Shown: piece by piece, positions 7,856 through 16,358 of the stretch | Numbering within the stretch: the stretch's first letter is position 1 | Layout of the letters: each line of letters starts with the position of its first letter | DNA from: QKTW01 sp052161885 | GTDB taxonomy: Bacteria; Bacteroidota; Bacteroidia; Chitinophagales; Chitinophagaceae | Reading direction: 5' to 3' | Length of the DNA stretch: 64,000 nucleotides | NCBI GenBank assembly: GCA_052161885.1 | Contig: CP197396.1 | Coordinates: 2,728,001 to 2,792,000 of the forward strand | Translations under genes and position numbers: made by a program | Notes under the pieces: generated by a model | Seen by the model: the letters and a program-made list of their open reading frames with translations, nothing else | Told to the model about the DNA's origin: nothing | The model's database searches: none

Positions 7856-8773
7856 TTAATTAAATGCCTGCCTGAACTCGGACGGCGAAATGCTGGTCTT
7901 GTTCTTGAACAGCTTATTGAACGACTGTGGGTAATCGAATCCTAACTGGTACGCCACTTCGCTTACTGATAAGGAAGTGGTTGACAGCAATTCTTTTGCC
8001 TTCTCAATAAGTTTATTATGAATATGCTGCTGCGTAGTCTGACCGGTAAAACTGCGCAGCATATCGCTCAGATAATTAGGCGACACATTTAGCTCGCCGG
8101 CAACGTACTGAACTGTTGGCAGACCGGAAGCAAGTCGTTCTGCATCATTAAAATAATCGTGGAGCAAGCTTTCCAGCCGGGTAAGCATGGCTGTATTGGC
8201 AGGTTTGCGTGTAATGAACTGCCGGTTATAAAAGCGGTTGCAATACTGTAAAAGCAGCTCGATCTGAGCGACGATAATATCCTGGCTGTAATGATCAATA
8301 TTGCGGTGGCATTCGGTATCAATCTTTTCCATAATCGCCTCAACCGTTTCTTCTTCCTCCTCGGAAAGATGCAGCGCTTCACTTAATTCATAGGAAAAGA
8401 AGCCATAATTTCTGATCTCCTTAGCCAACGGATAACCCAATAGAAAATCGGCATGGAATACCAGGCAAATGCCTTCCTTGGCCGCGTCATCACCGCGTGG
8501 ATGAGACATCACCTGGTTAGGCGAGATAAAGGTCATGACGCCCGAACTGAAATCGTAATAATGCTGCCCATAGATACATTTCCCCTTAAAATTCTTTTTG
8601 ATCGAGATACAGTAAAAATCGAACATAAACGTCTCCGGCAAGCTTTCCAGTATATGCGTGTCTTCAAAGCGGTAAACACTTACCAGCGGATGCCGTGGCT
8701 TCGGCAGGCTCCAGTAGTTATGCTCTTCAGCTATCGTCTTTATCAGGTAGGCAGCATTAAACGTCTTCATCAT
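7856..8773 (-). CDS. AraC-family transcriptional regulator (paralogue 3)
   Basis: A 305-residue paralogue of the regulator at 4370-5323. Shared stretches include LPKPRHPLVS, GFFSYELSEALHLSEEE, SQDIIVAQIELLLQYCNRFY, RQFITRKPA, QQHIH and the identical second recognition region YPQSFNKLFKNKT. I placed the start at the ATG at 8773 (MMKTFNAAYLIK), which leaves 10 bp after the Old Yellow Enzyme stop; a longer frame from 8836 would overlap that gene. It is the third gene of an SDR-OYE-AraC operon and probably activates it. Confidence 0.9.
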   Translation of the reverse strand: MMKTFNAAYLIKTIAEEHNYWSLPKPRHPLVSVYRFEDTHILESLPETFMFDFYCISIKKNFKGKCIYGQHYYDFSSGVMTFISPNQVMSHPRGDDAAKEGICLVFHADFLLGYPLAKEIRNYGFFSYELSEALHLSEEEEETVEAIMEKIDTECHRNIDHYSQDIIVAQIELLLQYCNRFYNRQFITRKPANTAMLTRLESLLHDYFNDAERLASGLPTVQYVAGELNVSPNYLSDMLRSFTGQTTQQHIHNKLIEKAKELLSTTSLSVSEVAYQLGFDYPQSFNKLFKNKTSISPSEFRQAFN

Positions 8774-8783
8774 ATTAAAGTTA

Positions 8784-9935
8784 CTATTTTCTCCCTGCCC
8801 GGTAAAGGCTTTTGGGCCGAAAAGGGCGATAATCAATATAGCCCTTTGCTCCGCCGGTGTAATAGGTTTTTTTGTCCGGAACTGTCAGCGGCAGTCCATG
8901 ACGGAAGCGATATACCAGATCCGGATTGGCAATAAAAGGCTGGCCGAAACCCGCCAGATCAATGATGCCCTCGCCAATCAATTTCTCAGCTTTCGCTTTG
9001 GTCATGCTGCCATCGAAGAGCAGGGCTGTCTTCGGCAAGTCCGGGCGCCATTTACGGAACAGGCGTTTGATCGCCTCGCTGTAGGGCACAACCCCCTGTG
9101 GCATGGTAAAAAAGCCGGTTTGATCCATGACATGAATAAAGGCCACTTCGCGTTTGCCTAATGCGCGGCCGATCTCCAGGTAGGTTTCTTCCATATCTTC
9201 AAAATGCGGACAGTCATTTAATATCCCGTAAGGCGATAAGCGCACACCCAGTTTATTCGCACCAATTTCGCTGCTGATCGTACCCACTATTTCCAGCAGG
9301 AAGCGCAGCCGGTTCTCCATCGTAGCTGCACCGTACTGGTCGGTCCGGTCATTGATCAGCGGATTAATAAACTGGTCAAACAGGTAACCGTTGGCAGCGT
9401 GGATTTCAACGCCGTCAAAACCGGCCTCCATGGCATTTCGTGCAGCGGAGACAAAGTCGTTGATGATACGCGGGATCTCTTCCGTTTCCAGGGCGCGTGG
9501 TGCAGACGAGCGAACAAAGCCGGGCTGACCCTGTTCATCATACGCAAATGCATTGGAATTCACAGCCCGCCGTGCGGTTGAGCTAACGGGCGCGCGGCCA
9601 TCCTGCTGAATAGAGGTATGCGAAATACGTCCTACATGCCAGAGCTGAAGGAATATCCGGCCTCCGGCGCTTTTAACCGAATCGGTCACCAGCCGCCAAC
9701 CGGCAATTTGTTCCGTTGTAAAAATGCCAGGGTTAAACAGGTATCCCTGCCCTTCATTAGAGATGGGTGAGCCCTCAGCAATAATCAGTCCGGCGGTTGC
9801 GCGCTGGGCGTAATACAAGGCCATCTGCTCGGTAGCAACATCCTGAGGAGCGCGTACACGGGTCATAGGTGGCATGATGATACGATTGGGCAATTCCAGC
9901 CCGGCTAAGTTAAAGGGTGAAAAGAGCGTTTGCAT
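8784..9935 (-). CDS. Alkene reductase, Old Yellow Enzyme family
   Basis: A 383-residue FMN-dependent ene-reductase of the NemA/OYE type. Visible marks are NRIIMPPMTRVRAP at the N-terminus, IFLQLWHVGRISH, the HAANGYLFDQFINP substrate/FMN loop, RTDQYGAATMENR and KLGVRLSPYG. Such enzymes reduce the C=C bond of alpha,beta-unsaturated carbonyls, nitroesters or maleimides in the cytoplasm using NADPH. The ATG at 9935 comes one base after the stop of the SDR gene, so the two are translationally tight; an in-frame start at 9995 would overlap that gene by 59 bases. With the SDR it fits detoxification of electrophiles. Confidence 0.93.
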   Translation of the reverse strand: MQTLFSPFNLAGLELPNRIIMPPMTRVRAPQDVATEQMALYYAQRATAGLIIAEGSPISNEGQGYLFNPGIFTTEQIAGWRLVTDSVKSAGGRIFLQLWHVGRISHTSIQQDGRAPVSSTARRAVNSNAFAYDEQGQPGFVRSSAPRALETEEIPRIINDFVSAARNAMEAGFDGVEIHAANGYLFDQFINPLINDRTDQYGAATMENRLRFLLEIVGTISSEIGANKLGVRLSPYGILNDCPHFEDMEETYLEIGRALGKREVAFIHVMDQTGFFTMPQGVVPYSEAIKRLFRKWRPDLPKTALLFDGSMTKAKAEKLIGEGIIDLAGFGQPFIANPDLVYRFRHGLPLTVPDKKTYYTGGAKGYIDYRPFRPKSLYRAGRK

Positions 9936-9936
9936 A

Positions 9937-10779
9937 TTATTTATCCTTAAAGTCAGTAGATGTACTGAGTGGTCTCCATTGCCCGATCTCGCCAAGCAGG
10001 TGATTCAAATGGCGGGTGACGACATCAACACCGTCACTGCCCATAATAATATGCACAGGCGGATTTTCACTATTGAAAATGCGAATGAATACCTCCGGTG
10101 CTTTTTGCGGATCCCCCAGCTGTTTGCCATCCTGATTCTTATCCAGCCATTCTTTCTGCGCATGAATATGTGCGTAATCCGCAATAGATGGTTCTGCATA
10201 CTGTACCGAACCCTTACCCAGGAAATTGGTGCGGAAAGGGCCTGGCGCTACTGCGGTTACTTTAATACCTAAAGGCTTTAAATCCTTCGCCAATGCGTCG
10301 CTTAATCCTTCAACCGCATATTTAGAAGCATTGTAGACGTTAGCACCGGCATCACCATGCCAGCCGGCGATAGAAGTGACATTTATGATATGTCCTGAAC
10401 GCTGCCTGCGTAATTGAGGCAAGGCCTGACGAATAACATTTATCGTGGAAAACACATTTACCTCGAATTCCTCTTTAATGGCTTCCAGCGGCAGTTCTTC
10501 CACCGCGCCAAGCAATCCGTACCCTGCATTATTAACTACGGCGTCCAAGCGACCGAATTCTTGAACCGTTTGGGCGATAGCCTGCTTAACATCAGCTTCG
10601 CTGGCGAGATCAACTTTCAGCGGCAGGAAATTCTTTTGATTGCCCACGGCAGCGCTAAGTTCATCTACGCTTCTTGAAGTAGCGGCTACCTGGTAACCCT
10701 CTTTTATCAATCGTTTCACCAGCGCCAGGCCAAGACCTTTAGATGCACCTGTAACGAACCATACTTTTTGATTGTTCAT
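9937..10779 (-). CDS. Short-chain dehydrogenase/reductase
   Basis: A 280-residue classical SDR. TGASKGLG near the N-terminus binds the cofactor, TSRSVDEL suggests NADP, NNAGYGLLGAVEE is intact, Ser lies in VTSIAG, and YNASK gives Tyr149 and Lys153. It resembles the SDR at 3557-4360, which also leads an operon ending in a paralogous AraC. It is the first gene of a three-gene unit with an Old Yellow Enzyme and an AraC regulator. Its promoter region (10830-10859) has a 21-bp-spaced repeat. Substrate unknown. Confidence 0.92.
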   Translation of the reverse strand: MNNQKVWFVTGASKGLGLALVKRLIKEGYQVAATSRSVDELSAAVGNQKNFLPLKVDLASEADVKQAIAQTVQEFGRLDAVVNNAGYGLLGAVEELPLEAIKEEFEVNVFSTINVIRQALPQLRRQRSGHIINVTSIAGWHGDAGANVYNASKYAVEGLSDALAKDLKPLGIKVTAVAPGPFRTNFLGKGSVQYAEPSIADYAHIHAQKEWLDKNQDGKQLGDPQKAPEVFIRIFNSENPPVHIIMGSDGVDVVTRHLNHLLGEIGQWRPLSTSTDFKDK

Positions 10780-10800
10780 CGCTTTAATTGTTTACTGATG

Positions 10801-10859
10801 CAAACTTCAGCAAACAATCAAACCCATAATTATCCAAATCTCGGTGAAGCTTATCCAAA
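10801..10859 (-). promoter_or_regulatory. Candidate AraC operator (TTTGGATAA x2, 21-bp spacing) and -7 element
   Basis: On the minus strand TTTGGATAA occurs at 10859-10851 and again at 10838-10830, exactly 21 bp apart. The GGATA core of the proximal copy begins 56 bases before the ATG at 10779, and a TGAAGTTTG element ends 21 bases before it. Both distances match the promoter at 3480-3557. This supports a shared regulator type; actual binding is inferred. Confidence 0.6.
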
Positions 10860-11099
10860 AAAAACAGAAGATGAGTGGTGTTCAAAACAAAGACGAAATA
10901 GTGAAAATGGCATTTAGTCACAATAATTTAGGCGAGTATTACCATAGAAGCGTGGAGGCTGTAAAATATCATTGATTATCAATATCAAAAGAACACTTCT
11001 ATGCTTCTGTGGTATAACCGTTAAACTTTTTGTTGCTGATAAACTAAATTTGATGATTTCAGTAAGTTAAAAGAGGAATACTGAACCCAGTCCGGCATT

Positions 11100-11411
11100 T
11101 TGAAAAGAGAGATCTGTGCAGTGGTGGCGAAATTAAAGCGCCTTGATCAATATATCAGCCAGGCCCCAAAATCCCTTAGGGAGATTTTTAACGGATATCA
11201 GAGTATGGATGTGTTTGACAAAAAGAAAATTGTCAGTATAGCCACCCCTGATAAAGTCGATATTAAAACAGGTAATTTTTCGCTACAGCTAAATAGTGCA
11301 TTAGCAAAAATATTGCGTTCAAATATTCATTCGTGCAATGATGAATCATGCTTCACGTCGGCAATGACAGTATGGCCTGTAGCACCTATCATTTCACGAA
11401 TAAGAAAATAA
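11100..11411 (+). pseudogene. Possible C-terminal relic of a serine site-specific recombinase
   Basis: A 103-codon frame beginning with TTG, not ATG. Its middle part (SLREIFNGYQSMDVFDKKK and then IVSIATPDKVDIKTGNF) resembles the C-terminal tail of Bacteroidota serine recombinases, where a helical segment is followed by a KKxIVxxxxPEK-like strand region. No catalytic N-terminal domain is present, and the last ~25 residues look unrelated. It is probably a fragment. The match is from memory of the family and is weak; the frame could be chance. Confidence 0.3.
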
Positions 11412-11420
11412 CAATAAAAA

Positions 11421-11723
11421 GCTGTTGCTGTTCTGATTAAAAATAACGCACAGGTTAGTGAGGGAGAAGCTGGTGTGATATTAGACTTTCTTTACCTCAT
11501 TGCTCATTGCTATAACAAACCCAATATCTAAAGTAGATATCGAACTAACCAAAAACAGGCTAATACATTCGCCTACTCCTTTTTAGAAAAATTATGCGCT
11601 AAGCATCATGAAACTTTATTGGTATACATCGAATGTGCTTTTGATAAAGCATTCAGGGCTACATCAAGAGGTGTAAGAGATATTCCGTTCTTCCTGTTCA
11701 GACTTGCTAACATTTATGCTTAA
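11421..11723 (+). pseudogene. Decayed coding frame with an internal stop
   Basis: One frame of 100 codons is open except for TAA at 11529-11531 and has no start codon. The part before the stop ends in a helical stretch, EAGVILDFLYLIAHCYNK, similar to small proteins often found beside mobile elements in this phylum. The part after the stop reads as plausible protein (FLEKLCAKHHETLLVYIECA) but I do not recognise it. It is best read as remnants of one or two genes. Confidence 0.3.
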
Positions 11724-11806
11724 TACTGACTACCCCTCAACTTTTACGTTTGATCCAAAAATATCAGGCTAAACAACTGAAGTATACACATTTGCGCAAA
11801 ACAAAA

Positions 11807-11836
11807 AAGGAGACAATCAAAATTGATCGTCTCCTT
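11807..11836 (-). terminator. Intrinsic terminator of tRNA-Lys
   Basis: AAGGAGAC and GTCTCCTT pair, extended by ATCAA/TTGAT with one mismatch between. On the minus strand the stem is followed by a run of six T. It lies 3 bases past the tRNA 3' end. Confidence 0.85.
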
Positions 11837-11839
11837 AAG

Positions 11840-11912
11840 TGATCCCGTTGGGACTCGAACCCAAGACCCATACATTAAAAGTGTATTGCTCTACCAACTG
11901 AGCTACGGAATC
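11840..11912 (-). tRNA. tRNA-Lys (anticodon TTT)
   Basis: A 73-base cloverleaf on the minus strand. The acceptor strands GATTCCG and CGGGATC pair with one G-T, the D-arm reads AGCTCAGTTGGTAGAGC, the anticodon loop is CTTTTAA, and the T-arm contains GGTTCGAGTCC. CCA is not encoded. The gene has its own promoter (11953-11982) and terminator (11807-11836). Its 3' end faces the accessory block, a common integration point for mobile elements. Confidence 0.97.
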
Positions 11913-11952
11913 TTTCACTCTTTTTTGACCGTGGTCATTTCCGAATGGATTG

Positions 11953-11982
11953 CAAAGGTAGTAACTATCTTGTTATTGCAAA
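11953..11982 (-). promoter_or_regulatory. Promoter of tRNA-Lys (TTTG-N18-TACCTTTG)
   Basis: On the minus strand TTTG (11982-11979) is followed after 18 bases by TACCTTTG (11960-11953), close to the Bacteroidota -33/-7 consensus. It lies 40 bases before the tRNA. Confidence 0.8.
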
Positions 11983-12053
11983 ATTTTTGAGGAATTTTTT
12001 TCTGATTTTTTTCTGCATCCCGCAGCAGCAAAGGCTTTCAGCAACATATTTTT

Positions 12054-14513
12054 TTAAATCTTCACAATCAGTTTCACATTCAGCAGGCGTGCTGTCAGCC
12101 TGTTGGGTACAGCAAATGTTTTACCCGTCGTCTGGTCCTGTATCCAGGAATAAGAGATCGTATTCTGAATGCCTAACAGGTTAAACACTTCCAGCCCCGC
12201 CCAGATAGACTCTACATTACGGAAGAAACTATGAGCAGGGCGCTCCTTGCGTGCACCGTCCAGCAGCAGTGCAGAGAAACCAATGTCCACACGCTTGTAA
12301 TCCGGCAGGCGCAGGTTGTTCAGGTACAGTTCCTGGCTGGGTGGGTTGAACGGAAGTCCGGTCGCATACAGCAGGTTCAGGTGCATGCGGAAGTTTTTAT
12401 TATTCGGCAGATAATCCTGGAAGTACATACCGAACATCAGACGCTGATCATTAGGCATCGGAATTTCTCCGGCTTTGCGAATGGCACTGTCCTGGCCGGC
12501 CACATTTTTATAAACGATCTGGTTGTCTGTAATGTTCTGCATTGCCTTGCTGAAACCAACACTGATCCATGATGGTGCATCTTTCACAAGATCGCCGTAC
12601 AGGCGGGCCTCACCTCCATAGACATATCCTGTTCCATCGTTTTTACCAAAGTAGCGGATGCGGATATTATCATATTCGTACGGCACCAGGTCCCAGAGAT
12701 TTTTATAATAGACCTCTGTTGTAAATTTCATAGGGCTTCCGCTCCATTTGAAGTTATAGTCTGTACCTGCAGTAATATGCAACGATTTCTGTGCCTTAAG
12801 ATCCTTATTCACGTTGCCTTCCAGGTCACGCATTTCGCGGTAAAACGGAGGCTGCGCATAAATACCCGCTGCGGCCTTAAACACAAAGTCATGTTTCCAT
12901 TTAGGCTTGTAAGCAGCCTGCACACGTGGGCTTACCACCAGTTCACCATTGAGTGTGCTGTAGTTAAAACGTACGCCGGCAGATATAGTCAGGTCAAGAG
13001 AATCATTGAAACGGAAATTATCCTGCAAGAAGCCACTGTAGCGCATATAATTGAAATCTGCGCTGGAGTTATAAAAACTTTTCATCTCCAGGGAATTCTG
13101 CAGGTAGGGCTGTGTATAGCCGGAAGAGTCGCGGCGTTCCCATTCGTGCAGCTTATCGCTGATACTGGTTACATTGGCATCCAGCCCCCATTGTATAAAA
13201 TGTTTATTGGCACTGTAAGAACCGCGATGTGCCAGGTCGCCCACATTTACTTTAAGATAGTTACGGGCAAAATCCTGTATAACACCGGTTCCGAGATAGG
13301 TTTTTATCTGGCCGAAGTTCGACTTACCGAGGTCTGTTTCCAGTTCGCCCAGGAGGTACTCACCATTGATATCATAAGTTTCTTTTTCATTGGTCTGGAA
13401 ACCGGAAACGAGGAATTTCAGGCGCAGACGATCATTGGGCTTGTATGTGGTTGAAATGCCGCCAAAGCGGGAATCAAACTGGTCTATTTCGCCACCGGTA
13501 TAGAATACATGCAACTGGTATGCCTGGTTGATCACACCAAATGTAGAGGTCATTTCTTCAGGTGTAAAGTTGAAGCGGTTGCGGGCGTAGTTGGCAATCA
13601 CTTCCATTTCCCACCTGCTGTTGAATTTGTAATTCACAAGGCCTTGCACGTCTGTAAATGAAGGGTTGTACACACCTTTCGTAGGCTGCGACTGCAGGAG
13701 ATACTGGTTGCTTTTCTGGCGTACACCAAAGAGATAAGTGAGTTTTTGATTTTTGGATGCTCCTTCAAGGCTCAGGCTGGCGCCCAGCAGGCTGAGCATC
13801 GCTGTTGCAGAGAACTTCTTAGGACGCTTGTAGGTTACGTCCATTACACTCGACATTTTGTCGCCGTACTTTGCCTGGAAACCGCCAAGTGAAAAATTTA
13901 CACCACTTACCAGGTCCGGATTCACAAAGCTTAAACCCTCCTGCTGGCCGGAGCGCACAAGGAATGGACGGTAAATTTCAAAATCGTTTACGTAAACGAG
14001 GTTCTCGTCATAGTTACCGCCACGTACCGCATACTGTGAGGTCATTTCATTATTGGAACCTACCAGCATTTTTATCATGCCTTCAATGCCGCCAACAGTA
14101 CTGGGCATATAGTTTGCCTGTGCCGGATCTATATACACGCTGCCGGGATCGGTACGTTTACGATCATCCTTTTTTACAAATTCATTCAGTGTATTGTATT
14201 TGTTTTTCAATGTTACATCAAGTACACGTTTTTCGCCGGGTTGCAGGAAAATTGTTTTCCGGAACGTTTCTGTAGTGATGTAGGAAAATACAACGGTGAG
14301 ATTTTTGCCTGCGGGTATTTCCAGCTCGTATTTACCATCCTGGCCGGTACGCGTACCTATGCCGCTGCCTGAAACGGCTACGGTAGCTATATCTAAGGGT
14401 TTGCCATTGTCGTCTTTTACTGTACCGCTTATAGTACCCATACTGCTCTGCGCATCTGCAAACAGCGAGGTAAAGCAAAAAAACAGTAACAGGCAGGATA
14501 GTTTCTGTAACAT
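12054..14513 (-). CDS. TonB-dependent outer-membrane receptor with carboxypeptidase-regulatory-like domain
   Basis: An 819-residue outer-membrane protein. A signal peptide (MLQKLSCLLLFFCFTSLFADAQ) is followed by a CarboxypepD_reg-like domain from about residue 26 (GTISGTVKDDNGKPLDIATV), then a plug domain (about residues 120-230, with GGIEGMIKMLVGSNNEM and AVRGGNYDENLVYVND) and a long beta-barrel to the C-terminus. Such receptors import a large substrate with energy from TonB. No SusD partner gene lies nearby, so it is probably not a polysaccharide-utilisation receptor; the ligand is unknown. It is the last gene of a co-oriented run, 30 bp after rpe. Confidence 0.9.
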   Translation of the reverse strand: MLQKLSCLLLFFCFTSLFADAQSSMGTISGTVKDDNGKPLDIATVAVSGSGIGTRTGQDGKYELEIPAGKNLTVVFSYITTETFRKTIFLQPGEKRVLDVTLKNKYNTLNEFVKKDDRKRTDPGSVYIDPAQANYMPSTVGGIEGMIKMLVGSNNEMTSQYAVRGGNYDENLVYVNDFEIYRPFLVRSGQQEGLSFVNPDLVSGVNFSLGGFQAKYGDKMSSVMDVTYKRPKKFSATAMLSLLGASLSLEGASKNQKLTYLFGVRQKSNQYLLQSQPTKGVYNPSFTDVQGLVNYKFNSRWEMEVIANYARNRFNFTPEEMTSTFGVINQAYQLHVFYTGGEIDQFDSRFGGISTTYKPNDRLRLKFLVSGFQTNEKETYDINGEYLLGELETDLGKSNFGQIKTYLGTGVIQDFARNYLKVNVGDLAHRGSYSANKHFIQWGLDANVTSISDKLHEWERRDSSGYTQPYLQNSLEMKSFYNSSADFNYMRYSGFLQDNFRFNDSLDLTISAGVRFNYSTLNGELVVSPRVQAAYKPKWKHDFVFKAAAGIYAQPPFYREMRDLEGNVNKDLKAQKSLHITAGTDYNFKWSGSPMKFTTEVYYKNLWDLVPYEYDNIRIRYFGKNDGTGYVYGGEARLYGDLVKDAPSWISVGFSKAMQNITDNQIVYKNVAGQDSAIRKAGEIPMPNDQRLMFGMYFQDYLPNNKNFRMHLNLLYATGLPFNPPSQELYLNNLRLPDYKRVDIGFSALLLDGARKERPAHSFFRNVESIWAGLEVFNLLGIQNTISYSWIQDQTTGKTFAVPNRLTARLLNVKLIVKI

Positions 14514-14543
14514 ATAGTCATCTAAACGATGAAAAAGATAAAA

Positions 14544-15197
14544 TTATTTTCCGACAGCTTTAAGCTTTTTTATCATATCCGCAGGATCAGGCGCTGAAAA
14601 CACCGTATTTCCCGCTACCAGCGCATCTGCACCAGCGGCCACAATACGGCCGGCATTTTCCAGTGTTACACCACCATCCACTTCAATGATAGTGCTTAAC
14701 CCTCGTTCTGTGATCATGCGCTTCAGCTTTTCTATTTTCGGGATGGTTTGCTCAATAAATTTCTGACCGCCAAATCCGGGGTTTACACTCATGATCAGTA
14801 CGAGATCTATATCTGCAAGTGTATCTTCCAGCAATTGTACAGATGTATGCGGGTTCAGGGATACACCGGCTTTCATGCCCAATGCTTTAATCGCCTGCAG
14901 GTTGCGGTGCAGGTGTGTAGATGCTTCGTAATGGATAGTAAGTATATCTGCACCGGCTTTGGCAAAATCTGCAAAGTACTTTTCCGGCTCCACGATCATC
15001 AGGTGTGTATCAAACGTTTTAGTAGCCCTCTTTTTCATTTGTGAAATGATGGACATACCATAACTGATATTGGGAACGAAACGCCCATCCATCACATCCA
15101 GATGAAACCAGTCGGCTTCACTGTTGTTGACCATTTCAATATCACGGCCCAGGTTCAGAAAATCAGCAGACAGTATAGAAGGTGCTATAATCGGCAT
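14544..15197 (-). CDS. rpe: Ribulose-phosphate 3-epimerase
   Basis: A 217-residue TIM-barrel enzyme that interconverts ribulose 5-phosphate and xylulose 5-phosphate in the pentose phosphate pathway. Family marks are IAPSILSADFLNLG, HLDVMDGRFVPNISYG with metal-binding His and Asp, DTHLMIVEP with a second His-containing site, IMSVNPGFGGQKF and IEVDGGV with the catalytic Asp. Length is normal. The ATG at 15197 gives the standard N-terminus. Confidence 0.96.
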   Translation of the reverse strand: MPIIAPSILSADFLNLGRDIEMVNNSEADWFHLDVMDGRFVPNISYGMSIISQMKKRATKTFDTHLMIVEPEKYFADFAKAGADILTIHYEASTHLHRNLQAIKALGMKAGVSLNPHTSVQLLEDTLADIDLVLIMSVNPGFGGQKFIEQTIPKIEKLKRMITERGLSTIIEVDGGVTLENAGRIVAAGADALVAGNTVFSAPDPADMIKKLKAVGK

Positions 15198-15291
15198 AAA
15201 ACTTATTTTGTATTGAGTTATTGATTTTTAATTATGCTTTACGGATGATGCCATCATCGTCACATTTGTCACATCACCCTCATCCCCCACA

Positions 15292-16311
15292 TTATTGAAC
15301 GCCCAGTTTTTTCAATGCATCTGCGGCATCTTTGTAGTTCGGATCAAAAGAAAGGGCCAGCTTATAATCTGATATCGCCTGGTCTTTTTTACCAAGGTGT
15401 TCATTGCATACAGCACGGTTATAATAGGCATCCGGGTCGTTGGGTGTAATCTTCGAAACGAGGTCGAACTGGCGCCAGGCAGCCTGGAAAGAATCCTGCT
15501 GCATCAGCATAAAGCCCATATTGAACATAGCATCTGAATACTGGTGGTCGCGCGTTACACACTCACGGTACATTTCTTTCGCTGTAGCATAATCGTTCCG
15601 GTCCTGGTAAAACTTACCTTTTGCAAACAGCGGAAAAACATCTGATGTATCTGCCCGGAATGCATTGTCGAGATACTTAAGCGCGATAGGATCTTTCCTG
15701 TCGGAATATACCATACCCAGCTGTATCATCGCATCACGGTAATCCGGCGCTACCTGCAATGCTGTCTGGTAGCTGGAGATAGCCTTGTTCGTATCTTTCA
15801 TATCCTGGTAAATACGCCCCTTCAGAAAGTAGGCCTCCGGGTTGTATACATCACTGCGAAGCACGGTGTTGATCTGGCCAAAAGCACCGGGATAATCTTT
15901 TACAAAGAACAGCAGTTTCGCAAATTTCAGATGCGCCCTCGGGTCTTGCGGATTAAGCGCAATAGCTTTCTGCAACCATACTTTTGAACCGGAAATATCC
16001 TTATGATCAAACATAAGCGACCCTACTGCGCTGAAATATTCTGCTTTTGTGGAATCCAGCTTTGCCGCCTGCTGAAAATCCCTGATGGCAAATGTATCCT
16101 GCTTCAGTTTGTGAAATATATTACCGCGATCAAAATAAAGTGATGCGTTCTTCGGGTCAGATTCAATTTTTGCGGTTGCGTCCTTTACTGCCGGCAATTG
16201 AAAAACAGGGTCATCAGCTACTGCAGTACCCGTTTTTTTCTGCCCGGTATTATTGCAGGAAAAAATGAACAGGCTTCCTGCCAGCAGCATATATGTGCGA
16301 AAAAAATTCAT
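15292..16311 (-). CDS. TPR-repeat lipoprotein
   Basis: A 339-residue protein with a lipoprotein signal peptide (FIFSCNN, acylated Cys about residue 19) and about seven tetratricopeptide repeats from residue 50 on, for example AEYFSAVGSLMFDHKDISGS and DAYYNRAVCNEHLGKKDQA. TPRs act as protein-docking scaffolds; the partner is unknown. The protein is likely anchored to a membrane and faces the periplasm. A TATTTTTG element (16347-16340, minus) lies 28 bases before its ATG, so it may have its own promoter. Confidence 0.85.
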   Translation of the reverse strand: MNFFRTYMLLAGSLFIFSCNNTGQKKTGTAVADDPVFQLPAVKDATAKIESDPKNASLYFDRGNIFHKLKQDTFAIRDFQQAAKLDSTKAEYFSAVGSLMFDHKDISGSKVWLQKAIALNPQDPRAHLKFAKLLFFVKDYPGAFGQINTVLRSDVYNPEAYFLKGRIYQDMKDTNKAISSYQTALQVAPDYRDAMIQLGMVYSDRKDPIALKYLDNAFRADTSDVFPLFAKGKFYQDRNDYATAKEMYRECVTRDHQYSDAMFNMGFMLMQQDSFQAAWRQFDLVSKITPNDPDAYYNRAVCNEHLGKKDQAISDYKLALSFDPNYKDAADALKKLGVQ

Positions 16312-16339
16312 GAGTTATATTTTAATTATTGCGGTCCGG

Positions 16340-16347
16340 CAAAAATA
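16340..16347 (-). promoter_or_regulatory. -7 element (TATTTTTG) of the TPR lipoprotein gene
   Basis: Exact match to TAnnTTTG on the minus strand, between the terC-like gene and the TPR gene. The -33 element is not clear. Confidence 0.5.
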
Positions 16348-16358
16348 CACCGTGACAG

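Larger units (their letters stand above)
10780..11839. other. Gene-poor decayed stretch next to tRNA-Lys
   Basis: About 1,060 bases without an intact gene. The first 80 bases hold the promoter of the SDR operon. Around 10934-11026 there is an imperfect inverted repeat (TACCATAGAAGCGT against TACCACAGAAGCAT on the other strand). The rest carries two broken coding relics listed separately and the terminator of tRNA-Lys. The pattern fits the eroded end of an integrated element. Confidence 0.5.

Noticed and set aside
12777..13454. A 225-codon plus-strand frame inside the TonB receptor gene
   Set aside because: It lies wholly within a clear receptor gene on the other strand and has no family features; it is a shadow frame.
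12054..14513. SusC of a polysaccharide-utilisation locus
   Set aside because: There is no SusD gene or glycoside hydrolase nearby.
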